This document shows, one piece after another, positions 10,339 to 21,533 of a DNA stretch of 64,000 nt; position 1 is the stretch's first letter; each line of letters opens with the position of its first letter. The translations under genes and the position numbers were made by a program. The notes under the pieces were generated by a model. It searched no databases. It saw only the letters and a list, made by a program, of their open reading frames with translations, and was not told the DNA's origin. The DNA is from Coprinellus micaceus. Its lineage: Eukaryota > Basidiomycota > Agaricomycetes > Agaricales > Psathyrellaceae. The DNA lies in contig OX596334.1 of the NCBI GenBank assembly GCA_951394405.1, positions 3,782,001-3,846,000 of the forward strand. The letters run 5' to 3'.

Positions 10339-12877
10339 TCAAGGGTTCACCGGATCAGTCACCCACACAAATGGGATCGGAGCGGGTTCATCTTTCCTCG
10401 CGTCCGTAGTTATCTCGACCGGTTGCGAGAGGTATACATATTGCCCTTCTCGTCCTTCCCCAGACTTATCTTTGCGAGGGGACAGCTTGCTTTGCATGTC
10501 AGGCACAAAAGCGTTAGTCGCGGGTGCAAGAAGCTCGACGTGGTACTAGTTAATCCACATAACGGCCATACGTCAACGCTTGTGCATTACCCTTATTTAA
10601 GGCATCGGACTCACGAGGATATTAAACAGAGGGCACTTGCACGTCTGCTGAAGCCCTCGTGGAAGGTGTATTTCACCGTACAACCACTTTACCCGCGGCT
10701 CCTGTGTCAACTGTGTTGGCGTGCACCAGACGGCTCCGTCGCCAATGTCCCGTGCGTTGGCTTCGTCAGACGAGGCAATGATCTCATCCCCATCATCTGG
10801 AGGCAGCATGAAGGGCTCAATACCAGTCGGGCCCCGCCCCAGTTGCCCACCGCCAGATTGACTCCCCTCCTTGCGCCGAGCGAGCTGTAGGGGTGTTTTA
10901 GAGATCCTGAGTATACCGGGGGCTGCGAAGTTTGCCTGACGGTAATCAGGGGCTACGTCCCCTTGTGTATACCCTGCCTGATTCTGGAGGAAGCGGATCG
11001 ACTGCCGCAATCGAACGCGCGGAGCTCTAGGGTCGGCAAAGAGATTTAACATGTTTGCATCGTCGCAAGCGACGGACAGGTAGAAAGGTATCACTGTGCC
11101 GCGAACATAGGATAACTATTGGGCTTGAGGGATCAGAGAACTGCCATGATTCAAAGTCTGAATACTTACGGGCATAGCGAGGGATAGTGTATAGAAGAGA
11201 ATCAAGGATTTTTGGCCGTTCAATGTTCCCTGAATCAATACAGGGGGGAGCTGGCTCCAACCGCCAGGATCGAGGGCTGGACTTGGTGGTATCTGCCTCT
11301 GTTGGTATGCTCTCTGTCGTCCCAGCGTCATGGATGGGGGCACCGTGATTGGTGTGTAAACGACGGGAGTACTGACCCTTCATAACTGTGTTTGAGTTCG
11401 GGTTGGATCCAAGCAGAGGGTTGGACCTACCGGCTCTTAGTGGAGAATCTGCCGTGCGTTATGGTCAAGGTCATTTCGTATTGGATATTTGCCATAACAT
11501 CTCGTTCCAAGAACGACTGTGGAAGAGGGTGACCGGTCGTGGTCGTAAGAAACTTAGGGTCTCCCATCCTGGTTGCACCTCTGGGTCGCTGGTGGCCATG
11601 GGTAGCTGTTGCGCCTTGGACGGGAGGCGAGCGACCGGGTTTCATAGCGTAGTCGGAGCAATGGGACGGTGGGTTTCTGGAATCCGAACGAAGGGACGTA
11701 TATGGTTCTAGTGAAGGAAAACCCGGGGCACCAGTGGGGCTCGGTGGGGAGATGGGGGAGGAATAAGACATAGGCGCTTGGGTTGGCAAATTGGTGTGGG
11801 AAAGCACCAGCCTTCCTTTCTCGGTGGGCATGGAAGGCGTCCTCACATCGAAGGGCGTGATGTCGGGTGGATGGACGGGGGCGGAATGTAAATTAGATTG
11901 CATCCCAGTCGGACGGCCGCTGAGGTCGAAAGGAGTTAAAGGTGACTCTTCATGCAAAAGTTCAGGGCGGAAGCGAACTGGGCCCTCGCTCTCCCCTGGG
12001 TAAACCGCTCGCAGAGTGGAGAGGTCGACGTGTCTGGGGAAGGGGATGGAAAAAGAAAATACCCAGTTGCCCGACAGCTTTCCGTCATACTTTGAGGAAC
12101 CATATGTGTGGTCATCGTCGGTCAAGAGTCGGGGGTCCCCGAACTTGCAATCCCAAAGCGTGTATCCTTGCTCTAAAAATGTGGTCGATCCCCCATCCCC
12201 AATTGCGCCGGTAATTATGCACCCTTTCAACTGAGTGGAATGTCAATGTCAAATGAAGGGAACCAGTAGGTATTTGCAAGTGGACGTACCGTGAGCTCGA
12301 TGCTCTTGATGGTCTGGGGGCTGGAGAGGTGTAGCTCCACATTGCCCAGCATTGTATCCATGTTTGAAACGCGGGGATGCCTTCCCTTCTTGGGACCGCG
12401 GTAGCTGGAAGATTTTGCGTCGTACAGGCGTAGTGTTGCCCATCTTTCAGATTTGAAGCCTGATATAATGTCGAATGTGTACTCAGAAGTAGATACAGCC
12501 CTCCTCCCTGCGCATGCACCCTCTCTGCCGCCTCGAGGGTCTAGCGACAAGGTGGAATAGCGCGGGGGGTTTGTAAGAGTTGTCGTCGATGAATGGATCG
12601 AGAGTGTTTCGGGGTCATTGGTCCTATACGACGGCGATGAGACCTGGGATCCCAGAGACATCGCAGACAGTCGTGGAGGCACGCGCTCTGCATTGTCTAC
12701 CGAGGCGGGAGAGGTCCCTGATGAATCGGAAGAAGCAGCCTGCGATTCCGCGAGCGAGGTCAAGTTGGAGTAGCGCGGGGGGATTTTGTTGTCGTCGCCG
12801 CGCAGCCCCCCTGAAGAGGGGTATGTAACTTCAGGGAGCGATTGCGTAGAGGAATAGCGAAAGCGCCAGGGAGACAT
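10339..12877 (-). CDS. Arrestin-like protein, copy 1 of 3 (767 aa)
   Basis: Five exons fit in phase: 12877-12290, 12230-11431, 11377-11170, 11115-10615 and 10545-10339 (2,304 nt). The N-terminus is Ser/Pro-rich and disordered (repeated PPRYS motifs). The arrestin-like beta-sandwich starts near residue 150 (RWATLRLYD, NVELHLSSPQTIKSIELTVR), continues through GYTLWD and KLSGNWVFSFSIPFP, is interrupted by a Pro-rich insertion of about 100 residues, then resumes with LPQSFLERD and YEMTLTITHGR. Exon 3 carries PPSPALDPGGW. The last exon ends VEITTDARKDEP. Fungal alpha-arrestins act as adaptors for ubiquitin-dependent trafficking of membrane proteins, but I see no clear PPxY ubiquitin-ligase motif, so the role is open. 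The start was chosen because all three copies begin M(S/P)xWxF. Confidence 0.8.
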
Positions 12878-14525
12878 GGGAGTACCTGCTATATGTTCGG
12901 GAGGATGCAAGGTGATAAAAGGATGGCATGTGGGAATCAAAGCCGAATCAAAGCCCCCAGTTCTCCGAATGAATGTGCACGACTATTGTTGACGGCCCCA
13001 GGTTAGGGCTCCTTGATGGTTGTTTCGGGTTCGTGAAAGTACAATAAGCGACTTAAGCGCTCGTTACTAGGTCCAGGGCCGTCCAGGGCCTCTTCTGAAG
13101 GAAAGAATGGCTTGGCGCTGACCTGATGATCTGGCTCCGGCACAGCGTGGTGTCCACTAAAAATAAGCGATGAACCATATGTCCTATCATACACACAAGA
13201 GATACTACACTCACAGGCTCTTATGACTGCGAGAGGCCTGTTCTTGCGGCCTCGGTGAATCCTTGGCTTGGGGGCGTTCTGCCAATCTGAACCCCGCAAC
13301 ACGAAATGAACGACGGCGATACATACCTTCAGCCGGTTTATGTTAGTACTGGATCGACTTATCGCCATATCATCGCCCGTCCATTTAAGCTTTGTTTAAG
13401 CTATCAGCAGCTCCCCTCAACCTCATCAGACCGTCATCCAGATGGGTTTCGAGAGTTCCCCCCTCCCGGAAATGACGCCACCGAGTTTGGAGTGGCCTTT
13501 CACCCGGGCTCTACGAAGTCGTTTACCCCACGGGGTGAGCAAGAGGGGAGTAGCGTTTGAATTGGCGGCCTGTTTCGAGGAGCATTGTGCGCATCAGGAG
13601 GGTAAGAAGCAAAGGTCCGCGTGTAACGCTGAGAGCTTGCCCGACGCTCTGCAATCAATTGGAGCTTCTCAATCACCGCTCTCTGCTCCGACATCATGAT
13701 GTGCCCTTGACCACGTTCTCTGTTTCGTACACCGAAGTTGGTGTCGATTGAGGCGAGTTTTGTGCCGTTTCGAGGGGTTGAGTGGAATGTAGCTTGGATC
13801 TGGATCGATGACCGATGATATCCCGAACGCCTCTTTGATGATCGCGGTCAAGGTCCTACCTAAGCCTACCTAGTCCTACCTTCGCTCTAAGCAGCGATGC
13901 AATGGATCAATGAGCACTCGTCCCACCAGGTCCTACTACACCCACCGAGGGCGACGAGAAAGCACCACCTCCTCCAGGGGCGTGGGCTCCACGGGTACCT
14001 CGAATAAGTATGTGATGAAGAGTAAGTAGGGGGAGAAGGGACATGTTGTGGGTGAGTTTGGCGGGGTGGAGGTAGCATAGGTATACGCCAATTGAGGCGA
14101 GCTCGGGGCCGCTATAAAGGGGTGGGGAGAGGGCGTATGAAGACGAGAAGGCAGCATAGGATCGCCACGAAGCGTAAAAGATAAAATATGCATTGTGTTA
14201 ATGCCGACTAACGTGCATGGGGACTTCAAGTTGTTGGGCGTGTGAAAACGTGATTTAGCGCCCGTCACGATATCAATGATACCTACAATCCCAGCGGCAG
14301 TAGGGCGCTCCAAGCCGGCGCAAACCTCGTTGGTCAAATAAACAACCCCTCATACAAGAGAAATATCCGTCGTTGTGCCGCCCCGCCCCGCACGTAGAGC
14401 CTCTTGTCGTCCGGAAGGGCAGTGGAGTGAATTTTAATGAATTCGTTCGATGAATAAAGACTGGGTACCAGAGTGCGAATTCCCTGTAAATACTGCATAC
14501 ATACGCTCTGATCGCAAATCCTGCC
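12878..14525. other. Inter-copy spacer with duplicated flank and gene relic
   Basis: Shares blocks with the flanks of the other copies, for example GCGTTCTG near 13285 (also near 17400) and AATCACCGCTC near 13672 (also near 17940). A plus-strand reading around 13550-13690 (FELAACFEEHC) recurs in decayed form near 17830 and 21265, so a piece of another gene seems to have been duplicated with the arrestin gene. Confidence 0.55.
13740..14080 (+). pseudogene. Decayed partial copy of the 9215-9981 gene
   Basis: Matches the 3' third of the 9215-9981 gene in order (GAACGCCTCTTTGATGATCG against GAACGCCTCTCTTTAGTGATTG; shared TCTCCAGGGGCGTGG) but carries indels, stops and a small CCTACCTA(A/G) repeat at about 13855-13881. 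It is not translatable. Confidence 0.7.
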
Positions 14526-17057
14526 TCAAGGGTTAACCGGATCAGTCACCCACACAAATGGGATCGGAGCGGGTTCATCTTTCCTCGCGTCCGTAGATAT
14601 CTCGACCGGTTGCGAGAGGTATACATGTTGCCCTTCTCGTCCTTTCTCAGGCTGACCTTTGCGAGGGGATGGCTTGCTGTGTATCATGTCGGGCACAAAT
14701 GCGTTCGTCGCGGGCGCAAGAAGCTCGACGTGGTACTAGATATCCACGCCGTGCGTCAACACTTGGCACTACCATAATTTAAGGCATCAGACTTACAAGG
14801 ATGTTAAACAAGGGGAACTTGCAAGTCGGCTGAAGCCTTTGTGGAAGGTGTATTTCGCCGTACAACCTCCTTACATGCGGCTCCTGTGTAAATTGTGTTG
14901 GCGTGCTCCAGACGGCACCATCGCCAATCTCTTGTGTGTGAAATTGGTTAGATGACGCAAGGGGCTCCTCCGCCTCCTTGTCATTCGCTACCGGCATGAA
15001 GGCTTCGATATCAGACGAGGCTAGGGTCCGACTGTCCTTCTTCCGCTGAATAAGTCGTAGGGGCCCGGGTGTTCTGGATAGCCTGGGCTTATTGGGGGCT
15101 ATGTTTCCGCCTAAACTACCACTGCCATCCAACCAGCTAGGGCCTACTGTCTGCTCAACGAGCTCCGCCTGATTGTCCATGCAGCGAATTGAGCGCCGCA
15201 ATCGGACACGCGGGGTCCGGGGATCGGCAAAGAGGTTCAATGCACTGACATTGTCGCAAGAGATTGTCAGGTAGCAGGGTATTAATCGAGCGTAGGACAA
15301 CTGTGCTCGGATTTTAGATGTGTTTCGAATGATGAAAGTACGAGAACTTACGGGAGTGGCGAGGGATAGGGCGTAATTGACGGTTAATGTTGTTTGGTCG
15401 TTGAATGTTCCCCGAATTGGCACAGGAGGGAGCCGTTCCCAGCCGTCTGGATCGAAAACTGGACTTGGAGGTATCTCCTTCTGACGGTACGCTCTCTGTC
15501 GTCCGAGCGTCATAGGAGGAGGCACCGTGGTTGGTGCATAAGTGATGGGAGTACTGACCCTAAGCAACTGTGTCTGAGTTCAATTGAGATATGGGAAGAG
15601 GGCCGGAATACTTACCGGCTTTTAGTAGAGAATCTACCATGCGTTATAGTCAAGGTCATCTCGTATTGGATATTTACCATGACGTCTCGCTCTAAGAACG
15701 ATTGGGGAAGGGGGCGGCTAGTTGTGGGCGGAGGGAGTTCAGGGTCTTGCATACTGGTTGCCCCCCTTGGTCGCCGGCGGCCATGGCTACTAGTGGATGC
15801 CCGGCGAAGAGGAGGAGAGCGACCAAGTTTCGCTGCACGGTCAGAAGGAGATGGTGGGTTGCTGTCTTCCGAATGACGGTGCATATATGGTTCTAGTGAA
15901 GGAGTACCCGGGGCGATAGGGTTCGGTGGGAAGATGGGAGCGAAACCAGGTCTGGACGCTGGCGTTGGCGTATCAGTGCGAGGCAATACCGGCATTCCTT
16001 TTTCGGTGGGCATATAAGGTGTCTCCACGTTGAAGGGCGTAATATTGGATGGGTGGACGGGTGCGGAATGTAAGCTAGGCTGTATTCCGGCGGGACCGCC
16101 GAGGTCGAAGGGAGTTAAAGGTGAGTCTTCATGCAATGGTTCAGGGAGAAAGCGGACTGGGCCCTCGCATTCCCTTGGATAGACCGCACGTAAGGTAGAT
16201 AGGTCCGCGTGTGTGGGGAAGGGGATGGAAAAAGGGAACGTCCAGCTCCCAGACAACTTTCCGTCGTACTTTGGAGAAACGTGTGCGTGGTCGTGGGATA
16301 GGAGTCGGGGATCCCCAAATTTGCGATCCCATATAGTGTATCCTTGCTCCAAGAACTTTGTCGATCCTCCATCCTGCAGTGCCCCGGTGATGATGTTGCC
16401 TTTTAACTGAGTAAAAACATCAATGAAGGGTCAGTGCTACCGACCATGTGGACGCACCGTGAGCTCTATGTTCCCGATGGTTTGAGGGCTGGAGAGGTGA
16501 AGCTCCACGCTGCCCAGAATTGTGTCCATGTTTGAAAAGCGGGGATGCCTTCTCTTCCTAGTAGCACGAGAGGCGGAAGACATTTCATTGTGCAATCGCA
16601 GTGTCGCCCATCGTTCAGATTTCAAGCCCCCCATAATATCGACGGCGTACTCAGAGGTAGACACAGTCCTCCCTTCTCCTCCCGCACTCTCCCTGGCGGC
16701 TCGAGAGTTCTGCGACAGCACAGAATAGCGTGGTGGGTTTGAAAGGGTTACTGTCGAACCTGAATAAGACATTGAGCGTGTTTCGGGGTCGTTGGTCCGA
16801 TATGAGGGCGATTCGGAATGTTGGGACCCCAGGGATATCACGGATAATCGTGACGGCATCCGTTCTGCATAGTTTGTCGGGACGGGGGAGGCCAATGATG
16901 AGTGGGATGAAGTGGCCTGCAATTCCGCGAGCAAGCTCAAGTTGGAGTAGCGTGGAGGAGTGCTGATGTTGGCGTCGCCACGCGGCTGCCCTGAAGGGGG
17001 GCATGTAGCTTCAGGTAGAGACCGCGTAGATGAGCGGCGGAAACGCCAGGAAGACAT
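14526..17057 (-). CDS. Arrestin-like protein, copy 2 of 3 (770 aa)
   Basis: Exons fit in phase at 17057-16458, 16406-15616, 15559-15352, 15300-14797 and 14735-14526 (2,313 nt). Architecture is as in copy 1: disordered Ser/Pro N-terminus, arrestin-like core (RWATLRLHN, SVELHLSSPQTIGNIELTVR, KLSGSWTFPFSIPFP), Pro-rich insertion, LPQSFLERD, PPSPVFDPDGW, conserved tail. Exon 3 is 208 nt as in the other copies. Compared with copy 1, the last exon and 3' flank are nearly identical while much of exon 4 differs, including a different Ser/Glu-rich linker (DKEAEEPLASS). All five exons are open, so it looks functional. Confidence 0.8.
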
Positions 17058-18125
17058 TAGGGTATCTGCTTGGCCTCGAGGACCAACCCACAGTGGTATA
17101 AGGATGGCGAGTCTTCATGTGGCTTGTGTACCCAAATCTGAAATGTATTCCAGAACGAATAGGCTTGAAATAGGTACGGTTCAAGTTCGAGTTATTGTTA
17201 ACCACCCGATCTGAGGCGCCTTACATCATCGTTGTGGGCGTGCAAGGCACGACAGTACAATAGGCCTGTCCACAACCTCTGAACCTGTGACGCACGGAGT
17301 CGCCCAGGAAGGGATGGCTTGGCGCCAACCTGCCAAGCTCTCATAACTGCTAGACCCGTTGAGCCGTCGGCGCAAGCTCAGAGCGTCACGGTCGTTTGGC
17401 TGGGAGCGTTCTGAACTCCGCAACATAAAGGTAGGTAGGTCAAAGGAGAAGACAGTGGTACCTTCAGTCAGCGGTCAGGGTGATGGAGTGGGCGAGAGGC
17501 GTTACTGTTATGGAATGATGGATTCATCGCGATAGCGGCCATCTTCTGGTTGGGTTTTGAAGGTCGCCCACTCTTGGTGATAACGCACCCGAGCTGTCGC
17601 ATCCGCTCTGGCTTCGGTCCGAAGGACGTGACGTGTTTCGAGTACCTACCGCTCCAATGAGGCAACCACAACCAAGTCTCAACCATGAGGCCTCCCTTGT
17701 ACCGCCCGCTCCCTGCTTCGTTTTGTTTTCTCACAGAGCTGCCATTCGACGACCCCGATGGCTCTACCGCGTCGTTGTGCCACGGCCCACGGGTGAGTAC
17801 GAAGCTGTTGCGCGTGACCTGGTAATTCCCTTAGAGGAACATTGTGTAGTTCCATGAAGGTGGAAGAGTGGAAGAAAAGGTCAGTGTGACGGTGAGAGCT
17901 TGCTCGACGCGTGTAGGGCTCTGCAATCAAAGCCCTTCGATCACCGCTCTGCGCTCCGACGTGTCTCGACCCCATTCTCTGTTTTGTACCCCGATGTTGG
18001 TGGGATTTGTACACGTCGCCGGAAACCCAACAGACTCGAGCACCAAAAAAACCACAATAGATAAATAAATATCGTCAACGCTCGATCCCGCATACCTTAC
18101 ATTCTGATCCCAAATCCTGTCCAGT
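17058..18125. other. Spacer between arrestin-like copies 2 and 3
   Basis: Contains decayed versions of the blocks upstream of copy 1 (around 17270-17430 and 17810-17980). No relic of the 9215-9981 gene was seen here, unlike the spacer before copy 2. No gene. Confidence 0.55.
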
Positions 18126-20661
18126 TTAATCGGCCGCCCTCACGAACGCGATTGCAGTTGGCTCGTCTCTCCTCCCATCCGTGGTAATCTCAACAGGGTG
18201 AGAGAGATATACGCGTTCGTGACCCTCTTTCCCCTTCCCAGACCTGGTCGCTGGCGCTTTGCCTTTGCGAGACGACGGCTTGCTCTGTCCCTCAGGAATA
18301 AAAGCGCTCGTCACCGGTGCGAGAAGCTCGACATGATACTAGGTGTATGCGGTGGGACCACACATCAGCGTCAGCGCTCTTTCGTACCCTAGGAGATTTC
18401 ACTCACCAGGATATTGAAGAGAGGGAACGTGCAGGTGGTCTGCAAGTCCCGAGGGAGGTGGATCTCGCCGTACAATCTTCTCACCAATGGCTCCTGTGTG
18501 AAGGTCACCGGCGCGCACCAGACAGCTCCGTCACCTATCTCCTGTCCGTTGGCCTCATCAGACAATGGAAGCGTATCTCCTTCTCCCCCGTCATCCGCTG
18601 GCATGGTGAATGGCGCAACGCCAGCAGTGCCCCGTCCTAGTTGCCCACCGCCAGACCGATTTCCCTTCTTGCGCTGAGTGAGCTGTAGGGGTGTTTTAGA
18701 GACCCTGGGCCTACCAGGGGTCGCGTTTACGCAAGGACCATTGCCGTGATATTCAGGGTATACCTCCGCTTGTGTAGATTCTGCTTGATTCTGGAGGAAG
18801 CGAGTCGACCGCCGCAATCGAACGCGCGGGGCTGTGGGGTCGGAAAAGTGGTTCAACCCGTTCGAATCCTCGCAAGCGACGGACAAATGGCACGGTATCA
18901 CTGTACCGCGAACATAGGATAACTATTGAGCTCAACAATGAGGTAAATGCCTTGATTTAAATAAAGTCTAAATACTTACGGGCATGGCAAGGGATAGTGT
19001 GTAGTCCACAGTCAGAGCTCTCTGGCCACCGAGGGTTCCATGAATGGACACAGGAAGGAGCTGCTTCCATCCGTCGGGGTCTAGAACTGGACTGGGAGGT
19101 ATGCCTTCCTGTCGATAGGCTATTTGTCGAACCAGTGTCATGGGAGGGGGCACGGTGGTCGGTGCATAAATTATGGGAGTGGTAACCCTATGCAATGGTG
19201 ATTAAGTTGGAGTGAGCTACGAGATGAGAGTGGGAATACTAACCGGCTCTTAGTGGAGAACATGCCATGAGTTATACTCAATGTCATTTCGTATCGGACA
19301 TTCGCTATGACGTCGCGTTCAAGGAACGACTGGGGGAGGAGGTAGACAGTCGTGGAAAAGGGCGGCTTGGGGCCTTGCATGCTAACCGCCCCTCGAGTTT
19401 GTTGGCGGCCAGGGATGTTGGATCCCTGGTGGAGACGAGCTGAGCGACCAGATTTCGGATCGTCCACGTAGGAATCGAACGGTGGGTTGTTCGTCTCTAA
19501 ATGATGGAGCGTATATGCATCAAGTGAAGGAGTACTTGGAGCGGGGGTGGTCGGTGGGGAGATGGAAGAGAAATGAGGCATGGGCGGTTGCGCTAGCGCA
19601 CCAGTGCGAGGTGATGCCGACGTCCCTCTCTCGGTGGGAACAATGGACGTCCCCAAGTCGAAGGGCGTGATAGTAGGTGCGTGCGTGGGTCGGGAGTCCC
19701 AGCTGGGTTGTATCTCAGTCGGACCGCGACCAAGATTGATAGCAGCTCGCCCTTCGTGCAAGGGTTCAGGAAGGAAGCGGACAGGGCCCTCACTGTCCCT
19801 CGTATAAACCGCCTGTAGCGTAGTTAAATCAACGTGCGTCGGGAAGGGGATAGAGAAGGGGAATATCCAGTTCCCTGAAAGTTTCCCATCGTATTTTGAG
19901 GAAGGCTGTGTGTGATCGTGGGCTAGGACTCGCGGGTCCCCAAACTTGCGGTCCCAGAGCGTGTATCCCTGCTCTAGGAATGTGATCGATCCTCCATCGC
20001 CAACAGCGCTAGTCAGGAGGGACCCTTTAAGCTTCTTGAAACGTCAACAAACGGAGCTAGTGGGTCCCCCGAGTGGACGTACCCTGAGCTCTATGCTCTT
20101 GACGGTCTGGGAGCCAGAGAGGCGTAGCTCTACGTTACCCAACATTGTATCCATATTTGAATAACGGGGATGCCTTCCTCTCCTAGGACCATGATAGACA
20201 GTGTGTGGTGCGTCGTACAGGCGTAGTGTTGCCCACCGTTCAGACGCCGAGCCGCCACCAATACCGAAGGTGGACGTCGAGTTCTCTCCGAAGTTGGTGC
20301 CGGCTGTTGCGATTAGGTGGTCCTGAGGTGAATTTGAATAGCGTGGAGGGTTTGTAAGAGTTATCGTCGACGAGCAGATCGAGAATGTTTCGGGGTCGTT
20401 GTTGTCGTAGGTCGTGTATGAGGGCGACGAGAGTTGGGATCCCAGAGACAGCACAGAGAGCCGCGAGGACAAAGGTTCTGCGTAATCCACTGGGCGAGGA
20501 GGTTCCTGTAGACTAGGAGCTGTAGTCGGGGATTCCGAGAGTGGGCCCAAATCAGAATAGCGTGGAGGAATGGGGGTGGCGCCGTTGCCTGGCTGGCCTG
20601 AAGCGGGGTATGCAGCCTGGGGTCGCGAACGTGAGGAGCGAGAGAAGCTCCAGGAAGGCAT
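18126..20661 (-). CDS. Arrestin-like protein, copy 3 of 3 (767 aa)
   Basis: Exons fit in phase at 20661-20083, 20031-19244, 19187-18980, 18922-18407 and 18338-18126 (2,304 nt). Starts MPSWSFSRSSRSRP. Core motifs: RWATLRLYD, NVELRLSGSQTVKSIELRVR, LPQSFLERDVIANVRYEMTL, PPSPVLDPDGWKQL. It is the most diverged copy in exons 1-2 but shares with copy 1 an exon 4 linker (KTPLQL followed by SGGGQLGRG) that copy 2 lacks. The tail has a longer basic linker (SSRKGKAPATRSGKGKEG) before YLSHPVEITTDGR. Probably functional; the role is inferred only from the arrestin fold. Confidence 0.8.
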
Positions 20662-21533
20662 TGGAGGTTCTAGTGTACATTTGAACGCCCCAGATACAGT
20701 CATATAAGGAGGATTTGTGGCCGGTGATGCCGAGTAAAAGCATACGCGAACTCCAACGAGGCTTTGCAAATTTCCAAACGCAGAGGCATACCTATTGTTT
20801 GCAGTTCTGAAACGGTAGACTGTGGATTCTTTGGTACCATGAGATAATTTGCATCAGTGCGAACTTGTTGCTGTGGGCACCCAGAGCGCTCGAACACACC
20901 CCAAGCGGATTGGTATTTTGGGTGGTGCCGTGCGGAGTCTTGCAAGTAGCAAACCCTGATGTGCATCGTCCAGAGAACAATAAGCACTTCGGATCAATAT
21001 CAAGGTTTATCCCGTCCCTCTGATTTGCCCCATTTCCACGTATGTGTGGAAGTGAAGGAAGAAATGCGTTAGCACTGACCGATCCGACCTGGCTCTCGTG
21101 AAGACCTGTTCTTTGGGCGCCAAGTGTTGCACGCGAGTCCTTGAAACTTGGGGGATCTCCGCCGATCTGAATCCGCCAACAGAAACAGTATGGTTCTCCG
21201 GGTCCCCACCAAGCCATTTATGCCATGGTACAATAAGAGGGGCAGGAAGAGGGGTTTCAGTTTGATCCAGTGGCTTGTTTTGAGGAGCAGTGCATGTATG
21301 AGGATGGAGCGGGGAAGAAAAGCAAACAGCCCTAAGTCTGCTCTCACAATTGGCACGGAACTTCAAACCATCGGCATTCTCCGAATCCCTCCTGGACTCA
21401 GGCTCGGACTGCCCACAGCCAGCAAGCTTATGTAGTACTCAGTCGTCGCAAATTCGTGTTTGTAAAGAAGAGATAGCAGGAGAAATCTACACTTAATATA
21501 AAGAGAAGGGGATAGTGAGTGGGCAGGAAGTCG
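20662..21533. other. Upstream flank of arrestin-like copy 3
   Basis: Holds the third version of the duplicated upstream blocks (around 21140-21330, sharing the GATCTGAATCCGCCAAC and TTTTGAGGAGCA patterns). The last 100 bases before 21534 should be 3' UTR of the adjacent gene. No gene. Confidence 0.5.

Noticed and set aside
10339..20661. CRISPR-like or operon-like interpretation of the three direct units
   Set aside because: Units are whole spliced genes with flanks, in a eukaryotic context; this is a tandem gene duplication.
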